From an uncultured Christensenellaceae bacterium (GTDB lineage Bacteria; Bacillota; Clostridia; Christensenellales; MGBC116941), in the NCBI GenBank assembly GCA_910585035.1, contig CAJUEF010000003.1, positions 61,600 through 73,919 on the forward strand: a stretch of DNA of 12,320 nt. Direction: 5' to 3'. Of this stretch, positions 5,247 through 12,320 are shown piece by piece. The position numbers were made by a program, and so were the translations under genes. Within the stretch, counting starts at the first letter, position 1; each line of letters starts with the position of its first letter. The notes beneath the pieces are model-generated. The model ran no database searches and had not been told where the DNA came from. It worked only from the letters and a program-made list of their open reading frames with translations.

Positions 5247-6015
5247 ATAAATTTTAAAACAATTAAGAAACTGACGTCTCTTGCGGCAGCTTCAGCGCTG
5301 ATAGCTTGCTTTTGCATTCCTGCCTTCGCTGCTGCCCCAACTGTAACATCAACAAGCACTGCGCCAAAAAAGGGCGACACAGTTAAGTACACCATAACTC
5401 TTGATGACAAAGACCCTAATACAAGCAGGCGGTCTTGGCGCATCTGTATCAACAAGCGGTCTTAAGTTTGTTGGGGTTGAAGGTGCAGGCAACATGGGCA
5501 GCACTCAAAATAAAGCTGTAATTATTCCTGCTCTTGGCGGTAAATCCATTACTTATACATATACTGTTACCGGTGAGCCTGGTTCCAAGATTAGCTTTAC
5601 ATTAAGCAATATTGACGGCAGTGACGTTGACGGAAACGCAACAACACGTGTTCAGGGAACCGTCTCCAGAACTGCTACAGTAGCATCAGAGGCAGTTACA
5701 GCCCCTACAAATAAACCAACTGATCCTACTGTTCCTACCGACCCCACAGCTAAGCCTGTTGACCCTACTGACCCTACAAACACACCAAACACAAACGCTC
5801 CAAGCGAGCCTGGCACAGAGCCAACAGCAGGACCTTCAACAAATGTAGGTAATGAACAAAATCCTGCAACCACAACAACAGCTTCTACTGCAAACAGCAA
5901 TGAAAAATCCCCTAAAACAGGCGACATCTCTATATTGCTGGTATTTGCAATAATAAGTATTCTTGCTGCTACTGCTGTAACAGGAGTTGCTATAAAAAAA
6001 GCTTTATCTAAATAA
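5247..6015 (+). pseudogene. Anchored surface protein with possible cohesin-like domain; no canonical start, frameshifted
   Basis: The signal-peptide frame ('NFKTIKKLTSLAAASALIAC', then 'PAFAAAP') is open only from 5232, after an in-frame TAG, and has no ATG, GTG or TTG before the signal peptide. GGCGG at 5231-5235 is followed by in-frame ATA codons at 5241 and 5247, where 'M-NFKTIKKL' would be expected. That frame ends at 5463. A +1 shift between about 5400 and 5428 (for example one extra A in ACAAGC at 5421-5426) continues as 'AGGLGASVSTSGLKFVGVEG' to 6015. The restored product of about 255 residues has a beta-sandwich region opening 'KKGDTVKYTITLDD' (cohesin-like, uncertain), a Pro/Thr spacer with repeated 'TDPT' units, an LPXTG-like 'SPKTGD', a membrane helix and 'KKALSK'. 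It begins 42 nt after the dockerin gene and is probably co-transcribed with it. Confidence 0.65.
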
Positions 6016-6152
6016 ATAATACAGCTTTTCTAATCATCCTAACTATTAAACAAATTAAACTTTAATACTTCAAATTTAATACACCGTTTTGCTGCAAAGA
6101 CGGTATCAAAATTTTTATCGCTGTATTTATTTATTGTTTAGATAAATAATAT

Positions 6153-6187
6153 AAAAAAGCTCCAATGAAATTCATTGGAGCTTTTTT
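6153..6187. terminator. Bidirectional terminator between convergent genes
   Basis: A 17-bp perfect inverted repeat (AAAAAAGCTCCAATGAA at 6153-6169 and its complement at 6171-6187) has A and T tracts on both outer sides, so it can end transcripts from either side. It separates the surface-protein operon (+) from the ferritin-like gene (-), whose stop codon is 8 nt away. Confidence 0.85.
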
Positions 6188-6194
6188 AATTAAA

Positions 6195-6707
6195 TTACAT
6201 TCTGAATTTTCTAATATCCTCTTTAAGTCTTTCAATATCTGTCAGCCAGCTTTCAATATCTTCTTCATGCTCAAGCTCATCGTTAAGAATGCCAACAGCC
6301 ATTTGATATGTTGAATAATCCTTGCCTTCAGTATATGCGGCAATCTGCTGGTAACGCTCAATAGCGCATCTTTCACCATCCAAATTTTGATCAAGAATAG
6401 CCTCTATATAGTAATCATCAGGAGTTGCATATTTGCATCCCGCAAGCTTAGTCCAATCCTCCGGAGTTAAAACTGGGGTTCCACCAAGCTGAATAATACG
6501 GTCAACAAGCAAAACTGCGTGCCCAAGCTCTTCATCTGCATGAACTAAAAGCTCCGGCTCAACCTCGCTTCTCATAGGACCTTCCATAACTCTTGCGCCA
6601 ATCCAATACTGATAATATGCCAGCCATTCCTCAGATAATGCTGCATTGAGCATTTCAATAAGCTTATCTACATCCAGGTTAGCAATTTTTACTGATTTTT
6701 TACCCAT
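6195..6707 (-). CDS. Ferritin-like / bacterioferritin-type di-iron protein
   Basis: This 170-residue four-helix-bundle protein begins 'MGKKSVKIANLDVDKLIEML'. The iron site is readable: Glu26/Glu27 in 'LSEEWLAYYQYW', the first ExxH at Glu60-His63 ('ELGH'), Glu112 ('DGERCAIERY') and the second ExxH at Glu144-His147 ('ELEH'). This pattern fits ferritin, bacterioferritin and Dps-type ferritin-like proteins that oxidise and store iron or remove peroxide; there is no rubredoxin-like Cys4 tail, so it is not rubrerythrin. GAGGAGG precedes the ATG at 6707-6705 by about 10 nt. An upstream in-frame ATG at 6779 is rejected because it lies before the promoter -10 and has no ribosome binding site. The gene probably has its own regulated promoter. 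Confidence 0.88.
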   Translation of the reverse strand: MGKKSVKIANLDVDKLIEMLNAALSEEWLAYYQYWIGARVMEGPMRSEVEPELLVHADEELGHAVLLVDRIIQLGGTPVLTPEDWTKLAGCKYATPDDYYIEAILDQNLDGERCAIERYQQIAAYTEGKDYSTYQMAVGILNDELEHEEDIESWLTDIERLKEDIRKFRM

Positions 6708-6758
6708 TTTATAATTTCCTCCTCTTATTTTAATGTTAGTAAATATTTCTATTTTCTG

Positions 6759-6787
6759 AGTATATATTCTTAAAAACAAACAATCAA
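6759..6787 (-). promoter_or_regulatory. Sigma-A promoter of the ferritin-like gene
   Basis: On the minus strand, -35 TTGATT (6787-6782), 17 bp, -10 TATACT (6764-6759). The predicted start near 6752 gives a leader of about 45 nt to the ATG at 6707. Confidence 0.7.
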
Positions 6788-6788
6788 G

Positions 6789-6803
6789 TAATAATTGTTA
6801 TTA
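6789..6803. promoter_or_regulatory. Candidate Fur/PerR-type operator next to the ferritin promoter
   Basis: TAATAATTGTTATTA is a near-perfect 15-bp dyad, with arms of 7 bp around one base and one mismatch. It lies 1 bp upstream of the -35. Its form resembles the 7-1-7 boxes bound by Fur and PerR, regulators known to control iron-storage genes. The neighbourhood is AT-rich, so confidence is limited. Confidence 0.35.
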
Positions 6804-6879
6804 TTTTTATTTTTATTAATTTTTTTATTTTAATAAACCTTTTAATTTATTTTATCCAAAAAAACAATTAATAAAAGTG

Positions 6880-7509
6880 TTATTTAAGATTTCTTTTGCC
6901 TCTCTCCCCGCCGCGTTTAAAGCTCACCTTACGTTCCTCTCCTCTCCTTAACCTTCCAATGTTTCCGGAGTGAGATAACACAACAATACAGCTTATAATG
7001 GCAACGGTTATAATAAGAGGCCAGTTTCCCCAATAAAGCGCAGCAATTGTAACAGGCGCAGACAAAAATCCAATTATAGATGCAACGGATACATATCCTG
7101 TAATAAATATAAAAGCAACGGATATAACAAATATAATAAGAGTTGCCTGCCAGTTCACCATAAACACAACGCCGATAGAAGCTGAAACACCTTTACCACC
7201 CTTAAATTTTAAAAGCGCCGGCCAGTTATGACCGATTACCACGGCAACAGCAGCAAAATATCCTGCAATTTCACCACCTATCAGCCTTCCGACAAGAACG
7301 GCAAGCATTCCTTTTAACAGGTCAGTGAAAAAGGTGGCAAAACCCATTTTCATTCCGTAGTTTCTAAGCATATTGGCTGCTCCTGCATTTCCGCTTCCCT
7401 GGTTTCTCACATCCTCATGAGCAAATATTTTGGAATAAAAAATTGCTGATGAAAAATTTCCGATAAAATAGCCAATCACAGCAGAAAGCAGACATAACCA
7501 TATATTCAT
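6880..7509 (-). CDS. plsY: Glycerol-3-phosphate acyltransferase PlsY
   Basis: PlsY is a membrane enzyme that transfers an acyl group from acyl-phosphate to glycerol-3-phosphate, making lysophosphatidate, the first step of phospholipid synthesis. The 209-residue length is normal. The family's conserved loops are present: 'GSGNAGAANMLRNYG' near residue 38 (usually GSGNxGATN), 'GHNWPALLKFKGGKGVSAS' near 93, and 'SHSGNIGRLRRGEE' near 178 (usually HRxNIxRLxxGxE). About five membrane helices alternate with these loops. The C-terminus is an unusually basic tail ('RKVSFKRGGERGKRNLK'). Its ATG follows the der stop codon with no gap, and its GGAG ribosome binding site lies inside the end of der, suggesting translational coupling. 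I see no clear terminator before the ferritin promoter region. Confidence 0.93.
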   Translation of the reverse strand: MNIWLCLLSAVIGYFIGNFSSAIFYSKIFAHEDVRNQGSGNAGAANMLRNYGMKMGFATFFTDLLKGMLAVLVGRLIGGEIAGYFAAVAVVIGHNWPALLKFKGGKGVSASIGVVFMVNWQATLIIFVISVAFIFITGYVSVASIIGFLSAPVTIAALYWGNWPLIITVAIISCIVVLSHSGNIGRLRRGEERKVSFKRGGERGKRNLK

Positions 7510-8838
7510 TTACCGCATCTCCTTTTCGTTTTTAAATCTAACATGAATACGTATTGGCGTTCCTGTAAAATCAAAGGATTTTCTAAAATAATTTTCCAAA
7601 TACCTAAGATATGAAAAGTGCATAAGCTCCGTATCGTTTACAAATAACACAAAGGTAGGCGGTGACACAGCCACCTGGGTTGCATAATAAATCTTCAGCC
7701 TGCGTCCGTTTTTGCTTGGCGGCTCACTTACAGTCGTTGCCTCCCCAAGACAGTCGTTTAAAAGCCCTGTTGGTATCCGCCTGCCTGCGCACTCCATAGC
7801 ATAATCAACATAATCAATTATTTTTGAAAGACGCTGTCCGGTAAGGGCGGATACATAAATTATAGGAGCATAGGTCATAAACGCCAGCTTATTTTGAATA
7901 TCCTTTTTAAATTTATTTACCGTGTAGGTGTCTTTTTCCACCAAATCCCACTTATTAACAACGATAATGGCAGCTCTTCCCTCATCGTGAGCGTATCCTG
8001 CAATTTTAACATCCTGATCGGTTAAGCCGCAGGTAGCGTCTATAGTTACAAGCACCACATCACTTCTGCGCACTGCGTCAAAACTGCGGACAATTGCATA
8101 TCTTTCAACAGTGCCGCTCTCTACCTTACTCTTTTTTCTTATGCCTGCAGTATCTATAATTATGTAATCATTTTCGTTTTTCTTAAAGGGCGTGTCTATT
8201 GCGTCTCTTGTGGTACCGCTTACACCTGACACAATAGATCTTTCATAATTTAAAATTCTGTTTACCAGTGAGGATTTACCCGCGTTTGGCTTGCCTACCA
8301 CAGCAATCTTAACTGCCTTTATATCCTCGTTATCACTATGAGCATCAAAATAGCTTACAACTTCATCAAGCAAATCCCCTATTCCAAGACCGTGAGATGC
8401 AGAAATAGGAAAAGGCACACCGAAGCCAAGTTCATAAAAATCATGAAGAGTATCCGGCTCGCTGCCGCTGTCAGCCTTGTTGAGTACCAGCAAAACAGGC
8501 TTGCCCGATTTTAAGAGTATATCAGCCACATATTTATCCATGGACGTCATGCCGTCCCTTGCATCCACAAAAAACAAAATAACCTTGGAAAGGTCAATTG
8601 CAAGCTCTGCCTGTGCCTGCATGCTTTGAAGCATCTCATCGCCCGACAGCGGGTCTATGCCTGCTGTATCTATCATTGTAAAATCGTAATTCAGCCAGGA
8701 AACGTCAGCATAAAGCCTGTCTCTTGTAACTCCCGGCTGGTCGTCAACAATGGCTATTCTTTTACCTGCCATTCTGTTAAAAAATGTTGATTTGCCAACA
8801 TTTGGTCTGCCTATTATTGATACAAGTGGTCTTGCCAT
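7510..8838 (-). CDS. der: Ribosome-assembly GTPase Der (EngA)
   Basis: Der has two tandem GTPase domains and a C-terminal KH-like domain, and acts in assembly of the 50S ribosomal subunit. Domain 1 shows the P-loop 'GRPNVGKST' near residue 10, 'DTAG' and 'NKAD'. Domain 2 shows 'GKPNAGKSS', 'DTAGIRKKSKVE' and 'NKWD'. The end ('YYATQVAVSPPTFVLFVND') is the usual KH-like region. The start ATG at 8838-8836 gives 442 residues, the family-typical 'MARPLVSIIGRPNVG' and a GGAAA 5 nt upstream. An ATG four codons earlier (8850) has no ribosome binding site. It sits between the DUF512 radical SAM gene and plsY, an order common in Clostridia. Confidence 0.95.
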   Translation of the reverse strand: MARPLVSIIGRPNVGKSTFFNRMAGKRIAIVDDQPGVTRDRLYADVSWLNYDFTMIDTAGIDPLSGDEMLQSMQAQAELAIDLSKVILFFVDARDGMTSMDKYVADILLKSGKPVLLVLNKADSGSEPDTLHDFYELGFGVPFPISASHGLGIGDLLDEVVSYFDAHSDNEDIKAVKIAVVGKPNAGKSSLVNRILNYERSIVSGVSGTTRDAIDTPFKKNENDYIIIDTAGIRKKSKVESGTVERYAIVRSFDAVRRSDVVLVTIDATCGLTDQDVKIAGYAHDEGRAAIIVVNKWDLVEKDTYTVNKFKKDIQNKLAFMTYAPIIYVSALTGQRLSKIIDYVDYAMECAGRRIPTGLLNDCLGEATTVSEPPSKNGRRLKIYYATQVAVSPPTFVLFVNDTELMHFSYLRYLENYFRKSFDFTGTPIRIHVRFKNEKEMR

Positions 8839-8868
8839 ATTAATTTCCATACGATATATAAGCCAAGG

Positions 8869-8888
8869 AAAAAAGCGCCAAAGCTTTT
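8869..8888 (-). terminator. Weak terminator or attenuator between the radical SAM gene and der
   Basis: On the minus strand AAAAGC (8888-8883), loop TTTGGC and GCTTTT (8876-8871) form a 6-bp stem followed by T residues down to 8869. The stem is short, so it likely permits read-through into der. Confidence 0.35.
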
Positions 8889-8929
8889 ATCCTTTGTCCT
8901 TTATCGTTCCTTTCCATAAACTATTAACA

Positions 8930-10231
8930 CTATTTTGCCAGCTTTTCAACTAATTCAAATCCGCCGCTCACAACATAAACCTTAAACTCCGGCAGCTTTT
9001 CTTTAAATTCATCAAGGGTCATATCGTCTAAAAACACTTCTTCATTTCTGCGAAGACAATCTTTTGGAATGTATATGTGCTTTGGCGCACCTTTTTCCTT
9101 TATATGATTTAAAATATCCCGTCCTGTTAAAAGTCCTGTTACATTTATTGTATTGCCAAAAAAACTGTTTTCAACAGCAACAGCTTTTACCCCCTTATTT
9201 GGCATAATATTCAAAAGCTTTTGCATGTAAGGGGCTATAAGGGTTCCGCATATAACTCCGGCGTCCGTTTTATTTTCCCCTATGCCTTTACATGCCTGCA
9301 TAAAATCATGGGAAAACATGGCATACATGCCTATACCGTCCTCAATCTGGTCAAAATCCTCATATTCATCGAAAGACGGAAAGGACCTGTTTGCCGTTAT
9401 ATATATTTCATCCGATGCAAAAACCAGCCTTGTTCCTCTTTCACTAAGAGCCTTTTGCCTAAATTTATCTATAATATCAAGAGTTTCATTTGCTATTTTA
9501 AAGTCTACCTTATTTAAAGGATAAAGCTTTTCTCTAAACTTTGTTATTCCAACAGGCACAACCGCAACGCTTTTGCAAAACTCACCAAGACTATATAAAT
9601 CCTCAAGGGTTTTCTCCAGCGTCTTGCCGTCATTTAACCCCGGGCAAAGCACAATCTGGCAGTTAAAGGTTATTCCTCCCTTTACAAGCCTTTTAAGAAC
9701 CGGCATTATATCACAGCCGCTTCTTCCCAGCATTCTTTCCCTTATCTCTTTATCAGTAGCGTGAACAGATATATAAAGGGGGCTTACCTTTCTCTCTACA
9801 ATGCGCTCCAGCTCTGCATCATCCACATTAGTAAAGGTGACGTAATTCCCCATTAAAAGGGAAAGCCTCCAATCATCGTCTTTGAAATAAAGAGTTTTTC
9901 TCATATGCCTTGGCATTTGGTCTATAAAGCAAAACACACATTTATTTTTACAAGGTCTTTGCCTGTCCATAAACTCATTTTCAAATTGCAGACCGATTGG
10001 CTCGTCTTCATCTTTTTCAAAGGTATATTCAACTGTTTCCCCGTTTTTTTTCCTTATAAGCATATCAATAGTATCGTTGCTGGAAAAAAAGCTGTAATCT
10101 ATAAAATCAATTATTTTGTTGTTGTTTATTGCAAGAAGCACATCTTGCGGCTCAATACCAAGTAAAAAAGCAATGCTGCCTTGCTCCACATCTTTTATTA
10201 TGTGCTCATAACAGTTTTTCTTATTAATCAT
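8930..10231 (-). CDS. DUF512 family radical SAM protein with N-terminal PDZ-like domain
   Basis: This 433-residue protein has, in order, a PDZ-like segment (residues about 10-70: 'VEQGSIAFLLGIEPQDVLLA', then 'INNN'), a radical SAM-type cluster motif Cys94-x3-Cys98-x2-Cys101 in 'RQRPCKNKCVFCFIDQMP', and the DUF512 C-terminal region (about 240-433) containing 'FASDEIYITANRSFPSFDEYEDF' in part and 'TGLLTGRDI'. The cluster would bind [4Fe-4S] and cleave S-adenosylmethionine; the substrate is unknown. It is conserved next to der in many Firmicutes and is the first gene of the der-plsY cluster here. The start ATG 10231 follows an in-frame stop closely; AAGGAAG lies an unusually long 14 nt upstream, so initiation may be inefficient. 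Confidence 0.88.
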   Translation of the reverse strand: MINKKNCYEHIIKDVEQGSIAFLLGIEPQDVLLAINNNKIIDFIDYSFFSSNDTIDMLIRKKNGETVEYTFEKDEDEPIGLQFENEFMDRQRPCKNKCVFCFIDQMPRHMRKTLYFKDDDWRLSLLMGNYVTFTNVDDAELERIVERKVSPLYISVHATDKEIRERMLGRSGCDIMPVLKRLVKGGITFNCQIVLCPGLNDGKTLEKTLEDLYSLGEFCKSVAVVPVGITKFREKLYPLNKVDFKIANETLDIIDKFRQKALSERGTRLVFASDEIYITANRSFPSFDEYEDFDQIEDGIGMYAMFSHDFMQACKGIGENKTDAGVICGTLIAPYMQKLLNIMPNKGVKAVAVENSFFGNTINVTGLLTGRDILNHIKEKGAPKHIYIPKDCLRRNEEVFLDDMTLDEFKEKLPEFKVYVVSGGFELVEKLAK

Positions 10232-10276
10232 ATGAAAATATTATACTTCCTTTCTCAGCTTTTTACCAGTTTTCTA

Positions 10277-10321
10277 TTACTTTTTCTTTTAGAAAAAAGA
10301 AAAAGTAACGAAAAGAAAACC
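10277..10321. repeat. Palindromic AT-rich repeat, copy C
   Basis: TTACTTTTTCTTTT (10277-10290) and its exact reverse complement (10295-10308) flank a 4-nt loop. The tail CGAAAAGAAAACC follows. Copy A at 3565-3609 has the same structure and nearly the same tail. Confidence 0.65.
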
Positions 10322-10362
10322 TCGTACATATGCCTGCTTAAAACCATCTTACATTGTGCTTA

Positions 10363-10400
10363 AGTTTCTTTTGTTACTTTACTTTTCTTAACGAAAAACA
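10363..10400. repeat. AT-rich repeat, copy D (inverted relative to copy C)
   Basis: GTTTCTTTTGTTACTTT (10364-10380) is nearly the reverse complement of copy C's tail (AAAGTAACGAAAAGAAAAC). Copies C and D thus bound a 42-bp centre as a small inverted-repeat unit, matching the A/B pair at 3565-3820. The unit lies between the surface-protein terminator and the radical SAM gene's start. Confidence 0.55.
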
Positions 10401-10403
10401 AAC

Positions 10404-10434
10404 AAAAAGCAGAGGAAACCTCCTCTGCTTTTTT
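10404..10434 (-). terminator. Terminator of the DUF6273 surface protein gene
   Basis: AAAAAGCAGAGGA (10404-10416) and its exact complement (10421-10433) form a 13-bp stem with loop AACC. On the minus strand the stem ends in TTTTTG after TCCTCTGC. It lies about 45 bp beyond the minus-strand stop at 10480. Confidence 0.75.
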
Positions 10435-10479
10435 ATTTAGTATAAAACTATACTTAATTTATACTATCTCCCACAAGCT

Positions 10480-12320
10480 TTAAGGCATTTGAACCCATAA
10501 TGCAGGGCGCATAGGCAAACCGCTGGCAGCGCTCGGCACACTGCCTGTTGAAAGATTGCCAGTCTCATAACAGCTGGCAACATAATAACCATTTAACGGA
10601 GAACGCAGCCAATAAGGACCATTTTTACGAATATTTGCATTAGATGCAATAATTTGTCCATTATATGTGTAATCTCTTCCATCAGAAGTGGCCACTCCGC
10701 CTGTAGTACCAAACAAATCTGCCTCGCTAAGGAAAAACACTTTATCCTGTGATGTATTCCATGCGCCTGAGTTATTTCTTGTTGTAATGTTAGTTTCAAT
10801 CGCCTTATCTTTTAAGAAAGTAAGGCTATCAAGAAATGTTGAATTTACATAAGTGCGCGCTGAGCTGGTCTGCCATATGTTATCGCCGCCAAACTGTACG
10901 CTGTTAGCTCCAACCACATTTTTAGACCAAAGGAGAGCCTTGCCCCCATCCTTAGCAAGTACATACCATTCTATATCGTCAATAACAACAACTTGTTCAG
11001 TTCCAACAGGCATAGTAGGCAAATCTTCATACAAAAACGGCACAACAGTAATAACAATACTTCCTCTTAATCCCATCTGTGCCTGAGATTCTGCCGAAAT
11101 ACGCAAAGCTGTATTATAAGGCTCATTTACTGACACAATTAAAGTTCCGTTAACAACCTTTGTATCAGGACTTTGGTTTCCGCTAACACTCCAATTAACA
11201 TTTTGATTTGGTATTGCATTTCCTTTAAGAGTAACAACTGCATTTAACTGTAAACGCTTTCCGGCCATAATCTCTGTTTGGTCACCATCTGATGTAACCG
11301 CAACATTATCTGCCAGTGTAGATGAAATATTATTTGGCCAAGGGTCACCTACAACCTTAATATCATCGGCTGTTCCCAGCTTATTATCAGTGCCAACAGC
11401 GTAATAATATCCGTAGCTATCAGGTCCTATAAACTTGCTTCCAAAAGTAGGATCCATAGGATCGATAACAACAACATTAAGTCTGTCATCACCGTTGCCT
11501 ATGGTTTCATCAGCTCCGCCGCAAACAAATTCTCCAAGGCTGCCATCTTCTTTTATCTCTTTAAAGGTATTATCCCCATAGTCTACATAGACCTTGCCAT
11601 CCATTTCTCCGTTTACTACACCCACAGCTTCTCTCGGGTAAACATAAACCTCTACAAATGTGGTAACATTAGAATTATATGCGCTGGTTGCCGTAAGTTT
11701 ATAGGTTTGTCCCACCATATTATCAATAGGAGCAAACTGATTTCCGTTAAGACTGGTAGTGTCCGGCTCGGCTTTCCATGTTACATAGCTTTCTGAAGGT
11801 TTTCCTGAAGGATATTCAATATCAACTTCAACTTCAAGATTTAAAGTTTCTCCCGCCTTTACATACTGTTTATAGCCGTTTTTAGGCTTCATAGTTAATA
11901 CATTAGGCAATCTGCCTGCTGCCTGATTTAATACAAAAAGCCCATCGTCTGTAATACCGTCTTCATAAAAGCCTGTGCCGCTGCCATCAGGGTTTTTTTC
12001 TCCCCAATCCCCTGCCGTAGCAAACTGCCCTACGACATTAACTGCATAATAACCCTCCAAATCAGGCTGGCGCTCAAGTTTTATGCTGCTCAAAAGCAAA
12101 CCTGTCGTCTCACCCGGCTGAATTGCATCTGCCCAGTACGCCCAGCCATCGGTATCATATACCCAGTAGTTGCCTTTTGGAGCTCCCATTGCCTTCCAGT
12201 CACTCATAGTTAAAACCTGCGCCGTATTCGTTTCCTTTGCATAATGAGTTTCATTTTCTATTTTATCGGCGCTGTAAACTGCGTCATCCGTTTTTTCATC
12301 ATTTAGTTTATATTCTATGT
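10480..12320 (-). CDS. Large secreted/surface protein with Ig-like and DUF6273 domains (partial, N-terminus beyond right edge)
   Basis: The frame is open to the right edge, with 37 codons before the first internal Met at 12207, so the true start is outside; about 612 residues are visible. The first part ('WVYDTDGWAYWADAIQPGET', then 'TGLLL') resembles the aromatic, pGetT-type module of secreted Clostridial (SipW/camelysin-like) proteins. Two 'D-x-x-(I/L)-G-x-(G/A)-DD' stretches (DETIGNGDDR, DNKLGTADDI) in the middle look calcium-binding-like. A bacterial Ig-like domain follows ('IMAGKRLQLNAVVTLKGNAI'). The last about 160 residues are a DUF6273 domain with 'WYVLAKDGGKALLWSKNVV', 'YWLRSPLNGYY' and the terminal 'MRPALWV'. 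Its function is unknown, but it is probably displayed on or released from the cell. No anchor motif is seen at the C-terminus. Confidence 0.8.
   Translation of the reverse strand, partial: IEYKLNDEKTDDAVYSADKIENETHYAKETNTAQVLTMSDWKAMGAPKGNYWVYDTDGWAYWADAIQPGETTGLLLSSIKLERQPDLEGYYAVNVVGQFATAGDWGEKNPDGSGTGFYEDGITDDGLFVLNQAAGRLPNVLTMKPKNGYKQYVKAGETLNLEVEVDIEYPSGKPSESYVTWKAEPDTTSLNGNQFAPIDNMVGQTYKLTATSAYNSNVTTFVEVYVYPREAVGVVNGEMDGKVYVDYGDNTFKEIKEDGSLGEFVCGGADETIGNGDDRLNVVVIDPMDPTFGSKFIGPDSYGYYYAVGTDNKLGTADDIKVVGDPWPNNISSTLADNVAVTSDGDQTEIMAGKRLQLNAVVTLKGNAIPNQNVNWSVSGNQSPDTKVVNGTLIVSVNEPYNTALRISAESQAQMGLRGSIVITVVPFLYEDLPTMPVGTEQVVVIDDIEWYVLAKDGGKALLWSKNVVGANSVQFGGDNIWQTSSARTYVNSTFLDSLTFLKDKAIETNITTRNNSGAWNTSQDKVFFLSEADLFGTTGGVATSDGRDYTYNGQIIASNANIRKNGPYWLRSPLNGYYVASCYETGNLSTGSVPSAASGLPMRPALWVQMP

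Noticed and set aside
6083..6104. ACCGT/ACGGT hairpin as an extra terminator of the surface operon
   Set aside because: The stem is short with internal mismatches and no T-run directly after; the strong terminator at 6153-6187 suffices.
6708..6779. Longer N-terminus for the ferritin-like protein starting at 6779
   Set aside because: It would begin upstream of the promoter -10 and lacks a ribosome binding site; GAGGAGG clearly serves the ATG at 6707.

Overview
The window looks like chromosome of a low-GC Gram-positive anaerobe of the class Clostridia, probably a gut or rumen Oscillospiraceae/Ruminococcaceae-type bacterium. The evidence is AGGAGG-type ribosome binding sites, sigma-A promoters and hairpin-plus-T terminators, the gene order DUF512 radical SAM - der - plsY, a dockerin-like domain, an 'SPKTGD' membrane/wall anchor and a DUF6273 surface protein. 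No ribosomal marker is present, so this placement is an inference.

Layout. 1-895 (-): membrane acyltransferase 3 family protein, cut by the left edge, with a near-consensus promoter. 1071-2710 (+): the conserved two-gene UPF0237 (ACT domain) / UPF0210 (DUF711) operon, ended by a terminator. 2881-3498 (+): an uncharacterised helical protein with its own strong terminator. 3546-3944: AT-rich spacer with palindromic repeats. 3945-6015 (+): the most interesting part, described below. 6195-6707 (-): a ferritin-like di-iron protein with a sigma-A promoter and a possible Fur/PerR-type operator. 6880-10231 (-): DUF512 radical SAM protein, der (ribosome-assembly GTPase) and plsY (phospholipid synthesis), read in that order. 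10277-10400: a second pair of the same palindromic repeats. 10480-12320 (-): a large surface protein with Ig-like and DUF6273 domains whose start lies beyond the right edge.

The 3.9-6.0 kb module reads as a phase-variation switch. An intact small serine recombinase is followed, one base after its stop codon, by a 26-bp palindromic site with two 12-bp arms around a GT core, the same geometry as the hix sites of Hin invertase. About 100 bp downstream lies a second site. Its inner arm is an exact inverted copy of the first site's inner arm, and its core is AC, which is GT in the opposite orientation. Between the sites, on the minus strand, sits a good sigma-A promoter (TTGAAA, 17 bp, TATAGT). 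In the orientation shown it points back at the recombinase. Inverting the segment would aim it at the next two genes: a secreted dockerin-like protein and a membrane/wall-anchored, possibly cohesin-like protein.

Both target genes carry an apparent single-base frameshift, and the second also has ATA where a start codon is expected. The recombinase's best ribosome binding site likewise points at an ATA codon. The cassette therefore appears locked or fixed in the OFF state and decaying, unless these are assembly errors or real weak starts.
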